This document shows positions 9,678 to 18,525 of a stretch of DNA of 64,000 bases, piece by piece (the stretch's first letter is position 1; each line of letters starts with the position of its first letter). Below the pieces are notes generated by a model that saw only the letters and a list, made by a program, of their open reading frames with translations, had not been told where the DNA came from and did no database searches. The DNA is from Natrialbaceae archaeon AArc-T1-2 (GTDB lineage Archaea; Halobacteriota; Halobacteria; Halobacteriales; Natrialbaceae): contig NZ_CP127174.1 of the NCBI RefSeq assembly GCF_030273315.1, forward strand, positions 2,604,001-2,668,000. The letters run 5' to 3'. Position numbers and translations under genes: made by a program.

Positions 9678-10889
9678 GTGGGAGGGTCGTTCGTGACCCT
9701 CTCGATCGAACGCCGGGCCGAGCTGTGGGGCGATCGCACGGCGATCGTCGACGTCGCGGAGGCCCGGCTCGACGTCCCGAGCGAGACTGTCGACGAGCGT
9801 CGGGTGAGCTACGCCGAGCTGTCGGCCCGCTCCGAACGACTCGCCGCCGGACTCGCGGCGACGGGGATCGGTGCCGACGACGCCGTCGCCGTTTTGAGTC
9901 GCAACCGAATCGACGCGATCGCCCTCGCGTTCGCCTGCCGCCGGCTCGGCGCGACGTTCGCACCGATCTCTCACCGGCTGACGCCCGCGACCGTTTCCCG
10001 CCCGCTCGAGCGAATCGAACCGACGATCGTCGTCCACGAGCCGGCTCAGCGCGACCTCGTTCGCGTGCTCGCTCCGACCGACACCGCAACGTTCGCCGAC
10101 CTCGCGGACGCCGGCACCGATCCGCCGCCGGAGACGCCGCCGGCCGACGACGACCCATTGTGGTACGTCCACGGCGACGGCGGCGCGCCGGTCGTCGCGT
10201 TCTCCCGCGAGGCCGTCGAGCGAAACTGCGTCGCCGCCGCGGCGACGTTTGGGTTCGGACGGCGCGACAGCGCGCCGCTTCTGCTCCCGCTGTCGTCGCC
10301 CGACGGCCTGCTCAGGGCCGCGTTCCCGCTGCTTTACGTCGGGGGAACGCTCCTCCTCGATCGCGCGTTCGATCCCGGCGACGCCCTCGAGGCGACCCGC
10401 CGCGCGAATGCGACCGTCCTCGTCGGTCGAGAGACGGAGTATCGCGAACTCGCGAATCGCGACGGATTCGCGGAGGCGCTTTCGTCCGTCTCGCGTTTCG
10501 TCTGTGAGATGCCGATCGACGAGCGCGTCCGAAACGCCCTCCTCGAACGTGGCGTCTCGCTGGTCGGTGCTCGCGGCTACCTCGCGTGTCCGACCGCGCT
10601 CGTGACAGTCGTCGACGCGGCCGACGCCGCGGAGAGTGGATACCGGCCCGTCCTCGACTGCTCGGCGCGACTCGTCGACGACGGCGTTCTCGAGGGAGCC
10701 GGCGAGGGACGACTCCAGCTGTCGGGACCGTTGCTCGCGGACGGCTCCGTCGACCGCGTCGAATCCGGCGATGGGGACGATAGCGAACGCGAAGTCGAAG
10801 CGGACGACGGTGGCCGCTTCGTGAACGGCTGGTTCGACACCGGAACGCGGGTTCGCCGCGACGACCGCGGCGTCTACTATCCGATCTGA
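9678..10889 (+). CDS. AMP-binding (ANL superfamily) protein, short and probably lacking the catalytic P-loop
   Basis: A 403-residue protein whose N-terminal half follows acyl-CoA synthetases (ERRAELWGDRTAIVD, then RVSYAELSARSERLAAGLAA, then SRNRIDAIALAFACRRLG). Normal members have about 500-550 residues and a Ser/Thr/Gly-rich phosphate loop like TSGTTGxPK. Here the matching place reads WYVHGDGGAPVVAFSREAV, and the family's later motifs and C-terminal lid are missing or very short. The start is a GTG at 9678; a second GTG at 9693 is equally plausible. It may be a non-catalytic acyl-binding relative or a decaying gene, although the frame is intact. No operon partner is evident. Confidence 0.65.
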   Translation: MGGSFVTLSIERRAELWGDRTAIVDVAEARLDVPSETVDERRVSYAELSARSERLAAGLAATGIGADDAVAVLSRNRIDAIALAFACRRLGATFAPISHRLTPATVSRPLERIEPTIVVHEPAQRDLVRVLAPTDTATFADLADAGTDPPPETPPADDDPLWYVHGDGGAPVVAFSREAVERNCVAAAATFGFGRRDSAPLLLPLSSPDGLLRAAFPLLYVGGTLLLDRAFDPGDALEATRRANATVLVGRETEYRELANRDGFAEALSSVSRFVCEMPIDERVRNALLERGVSLVGARGYLACPTALVTVVDAADAAESGYRPVLDCSARLVDDGVLEGAGEGRLQLSGPLLADGSVDRVESGDGDDSEREVEADDGGRFVNGWFDTGTRVRRDDRGVYYPI

Positions 10890-10986
10890 CGGTGGCCGAA
10901 AGCGGCTGATCGGCAGACACGCGGGCGGGAACGATCGTCGTCGACGGAATTTCGAGCGGCGGCAACAGCGGTTGCGGACGCAAGGC

Positions 10987-10999
10987 CTATTTTTATTCA
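10987..10999 (+). promoter_or_regulatory. TATA box of the glutamine amidotransferase gene
   Basis: The stretch CTATTTTTATTC is centred about 25 bp before the ATG at 11016, which suggests a leaderless or nearly leaderless transcript. Confidence 0.55.
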
Positions 11000-11015
11000 C
11001 ACCAACAAACGGCCC

Positions 11016-11732
11016 ATGAGCCAGCTGCGCATCGCCGTCCTCAACGCGGCTCACGAGGACGCGAACACGACGCGTAACTTCCGGCGCGAACTCGAGGGCT
11101 CGCTCGCCGAGTTCGACGCCACTGCCAGTCACCTCCCGGAAACGTTCGACTTCGACGCCGTCGCGATCACGGGCTCGCGATCGTCGGTTTACGACGACGA
11201 GCCGTGGATCGAGCCCACGAAAGCGTGGGTCGCCGACGCGATCGATCGCGGCCTTCCCTGCCTCGGTATCTGTTGGGGTCACCAGTTGCTCGCCGACGTT
11301 CTCGGCGGCGAGGTCGGCCCGATGGGCGCCTACGAAGTCGGCTACAGCGAGGTAGAGCGCCACGAGGGCTCGCGACTGCTCGCGGGGATCGACGACCGCT
11401 TCGTCGCCTTCACCTCCCACGAAGACGAAGTCGTCTCCCTCCCCTCCGGCGCCGACCCGATCGCGACGAACGAGTACTCGAACCACGGCTTTCGCAAAGA
11501 ACACGTCTTCGGCGTCCAGTTCCATCCGGAGTACGACCAGAAGACGGCCCGCGAGTTGGTACATCGCAAGGAGTTCGACGAGGAGCGAAAACGACGCGTT
11601 CTCGAGAGCATCACCCCCGAGAACCACGCGCGGACGAGCCAGGCGAAACTCGTCTTCGAGAACTTCCTCGAGTACGTCCGCGAGGTGCAGACGCCGGCGG
11701 TCGCCGCCGACGGCGGACGCGACTCGGCCTAA
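11016..11732 (+). CDS. Class I glutamine amidotransferase (GMP-synthase-like domain)
   Basis: A stand-alone 238-residue GATase. The nucleophile elbow GICWGHQ places Cys86, and VQFHPEYD supplies His170 and Glu172, completing the Cys-His-Glu triad used to release ammonia from glutamine. Residues 48-56 (AVAITGSRSSVYDDE) form the usual oxyanion-loop region. No synthetase partner lies next to it, so the acceptor of the ammonia is unknown. The length and motifs suit the GMP-synthase-like GATases that are common as free-standing genes in haloarchaea. It is preceded by a clear TATA box and followed by an acyl-CoA dehydrogenase on the same strand. Confidence 0.88.
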   Translation: MSQLRIAVLNAAHEDANTTRNFRRELEGSLAEFDATASHLPETFDFDAVAITGSRSSVYDDEPWIEPTKAWVADAIDRGLPCLGICWGHQLLADVLGGEVGPMGAYEVGYSEVERHEGSRLLAGIDDRFVAFTSHEDEVVSLPSGADPIATNEYSNHGFRKEHVFGVQFHPEYDQKTARELVHRKEFDEERKRRVLESITPENHARTSQAKLVFENFLEYVREVQTPAVAADGGRDSA

Positions 11733-11844
11733 CGGTCGGATTCTGTCACAGAAGTACCGAGCGTGACGGATTGGAACGAGATCCCGAACGCAACCGTCCG
11801 TGCCGACGCGAGCGCTTTTGACCGCTCCCGTCCCAGAAACTGTC

Positions 11845-13014
11845 ATGCTCGATTACGTACAACTCGAGGCAGACCTCCCGGAGGAGGAACGACTGATCCG
11901 GGACACGGCACGGGAGTTCATCGACGAGCGCGTCAAGCCGGAGATCGGCGACCACTTCGAGAACGGAACCTTTCCCACCGAGGTGATCCCGGAGATGGGC
12001 GAGCTGGGGTTTTACGCCCCGAACCTCGAGGGCTACGGCTCGCCGAACGTCTCCGAGACGGCCTACGGCCTGGTGATGCAGGAACTCGAGGCCGGCGACT
12101 CGGGAATCAGATCGATGGCCTCCGTACAGGGTGCGCTGGTGATGTATCCGATCCACGCCTACGGGAGCGAGGCACAGAAAGAGACGTGGCTGCCAGCCCT
12201 CGGCCAGGGTGAGACGGTCGGCTGTTTCGGGCTGACGGAGCCGGAACACGGCTCGAACCCGGCCGGAATGGAGACCAGTGCCGAGCGCGCCTCCGACGGC
12301 GACGGCTACGTCCTCACCGGCGCGAAGACCTGGATCACGAACGCGCCGATCGCTGACGTCGCCGTCGTCTGGGCGCGGGACCGATCGAGCGAGGACGACC
12401 CCGTCCGGGGCTTTCTCGTCGAGACTAACCGCGACGGCGTCGCCACGCCGAAAATCGAAGAGAAGCTCTCGATGCGGGCTTCGATCACGGGCGAGATCGT
12501 CCTCGAAGACGTCTTCGTCCCCGAAGAGAACGTCCTTCCGAACGTCTCGGGGATGAAAGGTCCGCTGTCGTGTCTTACTCAGGCCCGCTACGGCATCGCC
12601 TGGGGCGCGGTCGGTGCGGCCAGAGACTGCTTCGAGACTGCCCGCGAGTACGCGCTCGAACGCGAGCAGTTCGGCGGGCCGATCGCCCGCTTTCAGCTCC
12701 AACAGGAGAAGCTCGCGGAGATGGCCACGCAGGTGACGACCGCCCAGTTGCTCGCCTACCGGCTCGCGGAGCTGAAAGAACGGGGCGACCTCGAGGCCCA
12801 GCAGGTGTCGATGGCCAAACGCAACAACGTCCGAATGGCCCGCGAGCAGGCCCGCGTCGCTCGCGAGATGCTCGGGGGCAACGGCATCACGACCGACTAC
12901 CCGCCGATGCGACACATGGCCAACATGGAGACGGTCTACACCTACGAGGGGACCCACGACATCCACACCCTGATCCTCGGCCACGATCTCACCGACGTCC
13001 CGGCGTTCGAGTAA
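11845..13014 (+). CDS. Acyl-CoA dehydrogenase, glutaryl-CoA dehydrogenase-like
   Basis: A 389-residue FAD-dependent acyl-CoA dehydrogenase. Flavin-binding segments are visible (CFGLTEPEHGSNPAG, then KTWITNAPIADVAVVWA), and the C-terminal TVYTYEGTHDIHTLILG places the catalytic base at about Glu368. The YEGTHDIH version with a downstream LILG matches glutaryl-CoA dehydrogenases, which oxidise and decarboxylate glutaryl-CoA in lysine and aromatic catabolism. I chose the ATG at 11845 (MLDYVQLEADLPEEE) over the longer frame because it begins the family's usual N-terminus. Whether it decarboxylates cannot be proven from sequence alone. Confidence 0.88.
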   Translation: MLDYVQLEADLPEEERLIRDTAREFIDERVKPEIGDHFENGTFPTEVIPEMGELGFYAPNLEGYGSPNVSETAYGLVMQELEAGDSGIRSMASVQGALVMYPIHAYGSEAQKETWLPALGQGETVGCFGLTEPEHGSNPAGMETSAERASDGDGYVLTGAKTWITNAPIADVAVVWARDRSSEDDPVRGFLVETNRDGVATPKIEEKLSMRASITGEIVLEDVFVPEENVLPNVSGMKGPLSCLTQARYGIAWGAVGAARDCFETAREYALEREQFGGPIARFQLQQEKLAEMATQVTTAQLLAYRLAELKERGDLEAQQVSMAKRNNVRMAREQARVAREMLGGNGITTDYPPMRHMANMETVYTYEGTHDIHTLILGHDLTDVPAFE

Positions 13015-13120
13015 CGCTCGAGCGCGTGACATCGTCTCCCCCGGCACCGTCGAGATCAACACGCTCATAGCCGACGCGGTGTGACCGGAGGGTACGCTCG
13101 AGATTCGACGACGTGATCAC

Positions 13121-14293
13121 ATGGGCTGGCGATACCGGGATACCGTTCTCGCGCTCTGTACGCTCGCCTTTTTCGCGACGATGGTCGCCAGGCTGGCGAT
13201 CAGCCCGGTCGTGCCGGCGGTTACGGACGAGTTTGCGGTCTCGAACACGGTCGTCGGGATTGCCCTGTCTGGACTGTGGCTGTTTTACTTTCTCACGCAG
13301 TTTCCGAGCGGAATACTCGCCGACCGGTACGGCGAACGGCCGGTCATCTTGCTCGCAGTGGGCGGGACGGGAATCGCGGCGCTGGCGCTTGCGCTCTCGC
13401 CGGGCTTCGTCGTCTTCGTGGGAAGTACGTTCGCACTCGGTGCGCTGGCAGGCTTACACTACAGCGTCGCGACGACGCTTCTGACACGGACCTACGACGA
13501 CATCGGCACCGCAATCGGGATCCACAGCAGCGGCGGCCCCGCCGCTGGACTGATCGCCCCGGCACTCGCCGCGTGGATCGGCGTTCGCTACGGCTGGCGA
13601 CCCGCGGTTCTGATCGGAACTGTGGTCGCGATCCCCATCTTCGCGCTGTTCGCCTGGCGGATTCGCCCGACCGAGCCGCGCCGGCCCGACCAGCCGATGA
13701 GCGAGCGGTTCGAACTCGCGTCCGCGCTCGAGTTGCTCTCGCGTCCGCGGGTCGCCTTCCCGATCGCTCTCGCCATCGCAGCGGCGTTCGTCTGGCAGGG
13801 GACGGCCTCGTTCCTGCCGACCTTCCTCGTCGAATACCGCGGCCACTCGACGACACTTGCCGGGGTGGTCTTCTCGGCGTACTTCGTCGTGCAGGCGATC
13901 ACGCAAGTCGGCGTCGGCGCGGTGTCGGATCGGTACGGTCGTGATTTCGCGACCGCGGGCTGTATGGTCCTCGCGTCGGCCGGTTTCATCTTGCTCGTCG
14001 CCGTTCCCGGTCCCGTCGCCGTCGCGACCGCGGTCTTGCTCGTCGGGACCGGACTCGGCTGGGGAGCGGCCTTGCTCCCGCGGTTCATGGACGTCCTCTC
14101 GGATACCGAACGCGGAGCCGGCTTCGGACTCGTCCGGACGGTCTACGGCGTGGTCGGCTCGGTCGGCTCCGTCGCCACCGGGCTGTTCGCCGACCTCTTC
14201 GGCTGGGCCGTCTCCTTTTCGGTGCTCGCCGCGTTGCTCGCGCTCGTGTTCGTCGCGCTCGTCGTCAACGCGGCGTTCTCGCTCGAGTACTGA
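13121..14293 (+). CDS. Major facilitator superfamily transporter
   Basis: A 390-residue membrane protein with about twelve hydrophobic helices in two halves. The MFS loop 2-3 signature is visible as GILADRYGERPVI and its second-half counterpart as GAVSDRYGRDFAT, each between helices. The central acidic loop is near residues 186-205. Closest in style to the small nitrate/sugar/drug-type carriers of haloarchaea; no substrate can be assigned from motifs. It stands alone between the acyl-CoA dehydrogenase and the ferredoxin gene. Confidence 0.88.
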   Translation: MGWRYRDTVLALCTLAFFATMVARLAISPVVPAVTDEFAVSNTVVGIALSGLWLFYFLTQFPSGILADRYGERPVILLAVGGTGIAALALALSPGFVVFVGSTFALGALAGLHYSVATTLLTRTYDDIGTAIGIHSSGGPAAGLIAPALAAWIGVRYGWRPAVLIGTVVAIPIFALFAWRIRPTEPRRPDQPMSERFELASALELLSRPRVAFPIALAIAAAFVWQGTASFLPTFLVEYRGHSTTLAGVVFSAYFVVQAITQVGVGAVSDRYGRDFATAGCMVLASAGFILLVAVPGPVAVATAVLLVGTGLGWGAALLPRFMDVLSDTERGAGFGLVRTVYGVVGSVGSVATGLFADLFGWAVSFSVLAALLALVFVALVVNAAFSLEY

Positions 14294-14340
14294 TCCGACC
14301 CGAACCGTCGGGACGACGGACGGGAAAGAACGCAGAACAT

Positions 14341-14699
<359 letters not shown>

Positions 14700-14864
14700 T
14701 TACTCGGCGCGGTCGACGTCGACCTGCTCTTTGAGCGCCTCGAGACCGTCGGCTTCGGCGAGTTCCTGCAACCGCTCGCGGAAGTGTTCTTCGCAGAGAC
14801 CCACCTTGATGCCGTCGGATTCGGCGGCGAAGGCAGCCTCGCGGTCGCAGTAGTGGCACTTCAT
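14700..14864 (-). CDS. Small zinc-finger-like haloarchaeal protein (54 aa)
   Basis: A 54-residue ORF starting MKCHYCDREAAF. Two Cys near the N-terminus (3 and 6) plus Cys24 and His27 in VGLCEEHFRERL make a plausible treble-clef zinc site, followed by an acidic helix. Codon use is that of real haloarchaeal genes (Asp/Glu-rich, third-position G/C). Its stop is immediately next to that of the ferredoxin. Families of this layout (CxxC...C..H followed by a helix) are widespread and uncharacterised in haloarchaea. The function is unknown. Confidence 0.72.
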   Translation of the reverse strand: MKCHYCDREAAFAAESDGIKVGLCEEHFRERLQELAEADGLEALKEQVDVDRAE

Positions 14865-14931
14865 ACCCCACTATAGTAGCCCGGCCGGTTTGAACCCTCC
14901 GTTATCGTACGGTTTCTCCGCCGTCGATCCG

Positions 14932-15717
14932 TCATCGTACGGGCGCAGGGAGTTCGAGTGCCCGATACTCCGCCCGCGAGAGACCGGCGAGTCCGAGCCG
15001 ATCGTCGTGCGCGTCGCTCCCGCCGGTGACGGCGAGCCCGTGCCGGTCGATCGCCCGCTCGACCGGGTCGCGATCGACCGCCCGTCCGTAGGGATAGTGC
15101 AACTCGACGGCGTCGAGCTCGGCCGCGAGCTCGAGTGCGTCTGCCGGATCGCGATATCGAAGCGGGTGAGCGAGCGAGACGACGGCACAGGCCTCCGCAA
15201 GTACCTGCCGACCCCGCTCGAAGGAGGGGACCTCCCGCGGGACGTAACAGGGCTCGCCGAACCCGATGAGTCGATCGAACGCGCCCTGGTATCCGTACTC
15301 GGCGTCGGGATGGTCGGCGATCGCCCGCGCGACGTGGGGGCGGCCGAAGCCGTCCTCGACGTCGACGTCGAGATCGATACCGAGACGGTCCTCCACGCAG
15401 TCGACGATCGCCCGTCCGCGTTCCCGACGGTTGCGCTGGACGCGCTCGACGGTTCGCTCGAGGTCAGCAGTTCGTTCGACGCCGTATCCGAGTAGATCGA
15501 CGCGTGTGCCGTCTCCCGATTCGACGCGAAGCTCGATCCCGTGGACGATCGTGACGCCGTCGCGTTCGACGACCGGACTCGAGAGGGGCTGGAGTCGATC
15601 GTGATCTGTGAGCCCGACCACGGGGACGCTCGCCTCTGTGGCCGCCGCGGGAACGTCCTCGAGCGCGAGTTGCCCGTCCGAACGGGTCGTGTGGACGTGG
15701 AGGTCGGCGTAGGGCAT
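14932..15717 (-). CDS. PHP-domain metal-dependent phosphoesterase
   Basis: A 261-residue PHP-superfamily protein. The first metal motif is DLHVHTTRSDG (His7, His9), the second GLTDHDRL, then HGIELR, the later VSLAHPLRY and the final GGSDAHDDRLG. These are the ordered His/Asp/Glu ligands of the trinuclear PHP hydrolases (RNase AM/YciV-type, histidinol-phosphatase relatives). Members hydrolyse nucleotide or small-molecule phosphates in the cytoplasm; the substrate is not readable. It is a single gene with no operon partners. Confidence 0.88.
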   Translation of the reverse strand: MPYADLHVHTTRSDGQLALEDVPAAATEASVPVVGLTDHDRLQPLSSPVVERDGVTIVHGIELRVESGDGTRVDLLGYGVERTADLERTVERVQRNRRERGRAIVDCVEDRLGIDLDVDVEDGFGRPHVARAIADHPDAEYGYQGAFDRLIGFGEPCYVPREVPSFERGRQVLAEACAVVSLAHPLRYRDPADALELAAELDAVELHYPYGRAVDRDPVERAIDRHGLAVTGGSDAHDDRLGLAGLSRAEYRALELPAPVR

Positions 15718-15858
15718 GATCGGGCCGACGGACGGCCGCGGTAAAGCCGTTTCTCACGCGGGCTGCAGGGCGACCACGACTCTCTTCTCGCGTGCTGTTC
15801 TAGGACGCTTAATGGTACTAAGGGGATTCAATGCATTAGGTGGGTGCAATGGACAATG

Positions 15859-15866
15859 TTTATAAT
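15859..15866 (+). promoter_or_regulatory. Strong TATA box (TTTATAAT) of the DUF5789-like gene
   Basis: A perfect archaeal TATA element centred about 26 bp before the ATG at 15889, predicting a leaderless mRNA. It is one of the best promoter matches in the window. Confidence 0.65.
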
Positions 15867-15888
15867 GATCGTTCACTACGTACCTGGT

Positions 15889-16176
15889 ATGATGCTCAAC
15901 GGCACCGGCGAGGTCATCGACGACCACGAGTACCCCGCGACCACAGAGGAACTGATCGAGGCCTACGGCGACCGGAGCCTCGAACTCCCGAACGGGACCG
16001 AGACGGTCGGCGAGGTACTCGCGCGTCTCGACTCCGAGACCTTCGAGTCGCCGGAGGAAGCACGCTTTGCGGTCCAGTGTGCGGTGAGCAACAAGGCCGT
16101 CGGACGCGTCGGTTACAGCGACCGCGACCCGACGCCGCTTGGCAGCCCGTACGGACCCGACGCCGTCTCGTTCTGA
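15889..16176 (+). CDS. DUF5789-like small haloarchaeal protein
   Basis: A 95-residue acidic cytosolic protein (MMLNGTGEVIDDHEYPAT at its start, GYSDRDPTPLGSPYGPD near its end). I recognise it as a small conserved haloarchaeal family of unknown function, from recall of the DUF5789 pattern. The start at 15889 is set by the TATA box 23 nt upstream; a second ATG follows directly at 15892. No catalytic or metal motif is visible. It ends 17 nt before the convergent DUF5784-like gene. Confidence 0.75.
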   Translation: MMLNGTGEVIDDHEYPATTEELIEAYGDRSLELPNGTETVGEVLARLDSETFESPEEARFAVQCAVSNKAVGRVGYSDRDPTPLGSPYGPDAVSF

Positions 16177-16193
16177 CCGATCGCGTTTCGGTT

Positions 16194-17204
16194 CTATCGG
16201 TCGACGAACTCGAATGCCGTCTCTAGCTCGAGCGGTACCGAGCCCTTGCTGTAGCCCTCGACGTGGCCCGATGGCCGAGCGCGGTAGACGACGGCGGGGC
16301 GATGGCTGACCTCGGGTCGTTCACCGCGGACGGCAGCCCAGGCGTCGTCACGGAAACTCGAGCAGTCGACGAAGAGTACGGCACCACCGCCGTGTTCGGC
16401 GAGCTGGCCGGTGGCTTTCGTCTCGGCGGTCTCGCGGACGGCGGCGACGGGACTGGCGGCGGCGCGGTCGGCCGGCGGCTGCGGGCGGGTAACTTCGACG
16501 AGCGTGCTGGTGTCGCCGTCGTCCGCACGGTAGTCGAGCGAGTGACCGGTCGTCACCTCGATCTCGGGGGTGACGTCGTAGCCGGCATCGACCAGCAGTT
16601 TGGCGGCGATGAACTCGCCCATCGCGGCGCTCATCCGGACGTGGTCGACGTGATTGCTGGTGCCGAGCTTTCCGGACATCGTGTGTCGGTACGGATCGAG
16701 CGCGCCGGTCTCGAGAACCGATTCGAAAAAGCGCGTCGCCTCGCGGCGGCCGGCGTCGGGGAAGCCGCCGGCGTACTCCCGGAAGAACCGCCGAGTCGAC
16801 TCCCGGCCGTCTTTGGACATGAACACGGGGAGGAAAAACCACGAGATGTGGGGATAGTCCGCGAGCCACGGGTCCGCCTCGTGGAGATCTGCGAGTAGCT
16901 CGCGCTGGGCCCACCGCGAGACGGTGTAGGGAATCTCGCGCCAGCCGTACTTGTCGGTCTTCCAGAGCGACTGGGGCGTCTCGGTGTTGCCCATCCAGTA
17001 GGCCTCCTCATCCCGGCGAGCGAACAACGCGACGTCGCCGTTTTGCATCTCGAAGCGGTGTGTCTCCCAGCCGCCGTTGACGTCGAACCGGGGAGAAACG
17101 GCGCGTGCGCCGATGTTGTTCCGCAGCGGTTGCAGTATCTGTCGGCGAACCCGTTGTTCGCTCCAGGATTCGGGCGAATAACGAAAGCGAAGCGGCCGTG
17201 CCAC
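16194..17204 (-). CDS. DUF5784-like haloarchaeal protein with a possible nuclease-like core
   Basis: A 336-residue protein read from a GTG at 17204 (VARPLRFRYSPESWSEQ); the frame extends to an ATG at 17315, but that N-terminus overlaps the divergent promoter and looks unlike protein. I recognise the family only as a conserved haloarchaeal unknown. Near the C-terminus, EFIAAKLLVDAGYDVTPEIE followed by SLDYRADDGD and TLVEVTRP resembles the alpha-beta-beta order of PD-(D/E)XK nucleases (Glu, Asp, then VEVx), but the usual Lys is Thr. A nuclease role is speculative. It is divergent from the DUF5786-like gene. Confidence 0.7.
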   Translation of the reverse strand: MARPLRFRYSPESWSEQRVRRQILQPLRNNIGARAVSPRFDVNGGWETHRFEMQNGDVALFARRDEEAYWMGNTETPQSLWKTDKYGWREIPYTVSRWAQRELLADLHEADPWLADYPHISWFFLPVFMSKDGRESTRRFFREYAGGFPDAGRREATRFFESVLETGALDPYRHTMSGKLGTSNHVDHVRMSAAMGEFIAAKLLVDAGYDVTPEIEVTTGHSLDYRADDGDTSTLVEVTRPQPPADRAAASPVAAVRETAETKATGQLAEHGGGAVLFVDCSSFRDDAWAAVRGERPEVSHRPAVVYRARPSGHVEGYSKGSVPLELETAFEFVDR

Positions 17205-17313
17205 GTCTTCCGATAGGGGTGAGGACGGCTTACGTCTTCCGCCCGACCGCGCACGAACGTGAACAACCGTTACATTGATGTTCGACAACGCCTTACCTAT
17301 GCGTGTATCTACC

Positions 17314-17487
17314 ATGTCAATGGGTGCCTATGACGAAGACGAACACGAGCGCCGCGAAAAGCAGGCCTCGAAAGTCGACGCCGACTTCGACGACGAGCGG
17401 ACGATCCACCACGGGGAGGTCGAGTACGACGCCGGCGACTCTGCGGAGGCGCTTCTGGATCAGTTCGAGGAGATCAAGTCGAGCTAG
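17314..17487 (+). CDS. DUF5786-like small acidic haloarchaeal protein
   Basis: A 57-residue protein beginning MSMGAYDEDEHERREKQAS, with DDERTIHHGEVEYDAGDS and a C-terminal helix LLDQFEEIKSS. The pattern matches a short conserved haloarchaeal family (DUF5786, from recall). I chose the ATG at 17314 because family members start MSMGAYDEDEHE; the frame is open upstream. It is highly charged, with no metal motif. It is divergent from the DUF5784-like gene across about 110 bp. Confidence 0.75.
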   Translation: MSMGAYDEDEHERREKQASKVDADFDDERTIHHGEVEYDAGDSAEALLDQFEEIKSS

Positions 17488-17606
17488 TGTCTGACGACCG
17501 TCTCAGTTCGATTCTCGACGGATCGTTGCTGGCAAGACGACCGAAGTCGGCCTAGGTCCGGGCACGCTCGTCTCCTCGGTGCCGACGTCGGTGCCGGCAT
17601 CAGTGC

Positions 17607-18524
17607 TCACACGCTCCGTTGCCTCCCGGCGATTCGTTCCGATTCGTCGACGCAACTTCGATACACCGCTGTCTCGAACGGGACGGGGTCGACGGAACAA
17701 CGCTCCTCGAGTCGGCGGTCGGTGACGACGACCGGGGTCGTCATGCCGTCGATCAGTGGCCGGGCGACCGCGGCAGGCACGTCGGTGACCAGCTGGACCC
17801 AGTACGACGACAACCGCGGCGACAGCACCGGAACGGGGACGATGATCGGCTCGTGTCCACCGAGAATCCGAGCCGTCTCGAGCAGCATCTCCCGGTAGGT
17901 GAGTACCTCGGGACCGCCGATCTCGTAGCTCTCGCCCGCGGTCTCGGGGGCCTCGAGGACGCAACGAAGGTACGCGATCACGTCGTCGATCGCGATCGGC
18001 TGGCACGGGGTGTGGACCCACCGCGGCGTCACCATCACCGGGAGCCGAGTCGCGAGCTGGCGGATCATCCGGAAGCTGGCGCTTCCGTCGCCGACGATCA
18101 CCGCTGCACGCAAGACCGTGAGTGCGACCGTGCCGTCGGCGAGCACCGATTCGACCTCTCGACGAGAGCGAAGATGCGGGGAGAGGTCGTCGTCGGCACC
18201 GAGTCCGCCGAGGTAGATCAGTCGATCGACGTCTGCAGCCTCGGCCGCTCGCCTCGCGTTCGTCGCCACCGTTCGATCCCGCCGTTCGAACCCGACGCCA
18301 CGTCCCATCGAGTGGACGAGGTAGTAAACCGCGTCGACGCCCTCGAACGCCGCTTCCACCGTGTCGGGCTCGAGCAAGTCGCCCTCGAAGACGGTCACGT
18401 CGGCGGGCGGGTCGTAGCCGTCGGCGTCGCGGACGAGCACGGAGACGTCGTGGCCGGCCTCGCGGAGGGCGGGGACGAGACGGCTTCCGACGAAGCCGGT
18501 CGCGCCGGTGACGAGCGTCTGCAT
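17607..18524 (-). CDS. NAD(P)-binding atypical SDR (NmrA/NDUFA9-like)
   Basis: A 305-residue Rossmann protein. The dinucleotide loop TGATGFVGSR is at residues 6-15, followed by an acidic segment ending the second strand (VLVRDADGYDPP) and then FEGDLLEPDTVEAAFEGVD. The atypical SDR subgroup is indicated by YLVHSMG and YLGGLGADD in place of the usual YxxxK. The C-terminal part (YEIGGPEVLTYREML) is shared with NDUFA9-like epimerases. The substrate is unknown. Its start is 1 nt from the stop of the YkgJ-like gene on the same strand, so the two form an operon. A related protein is encoded at 44536. Confidence 0.82.
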   Translation of the reverse strand: MQTLVTGATGFVGSRLVPALREAGHDVSVLVRDADGYDPPADVTVFEGDLLEPDTVEAAFEGVDAVYYLVHSMGRGVGFERRDRTVATNARRAAEAADVDRLIYLGGLGADDDLSPHLRSRREVESVLADGTVALTVLRAAVIVGDGSASFRMIRQLATRLPVMVTPRWVHTPCQPIAIDDVIAYLRCVLEAPETAGESYEIGGPEVLTYREMLLETARILGGHEPIIVPVPVLSPRLSSYWVQLVTDVPAAVARPLIDGMTTPVVVTDRRLEERCSVDPVPFETAVYRSCVDESERIAGRQRSV

Positions 18525-18525
18525 A

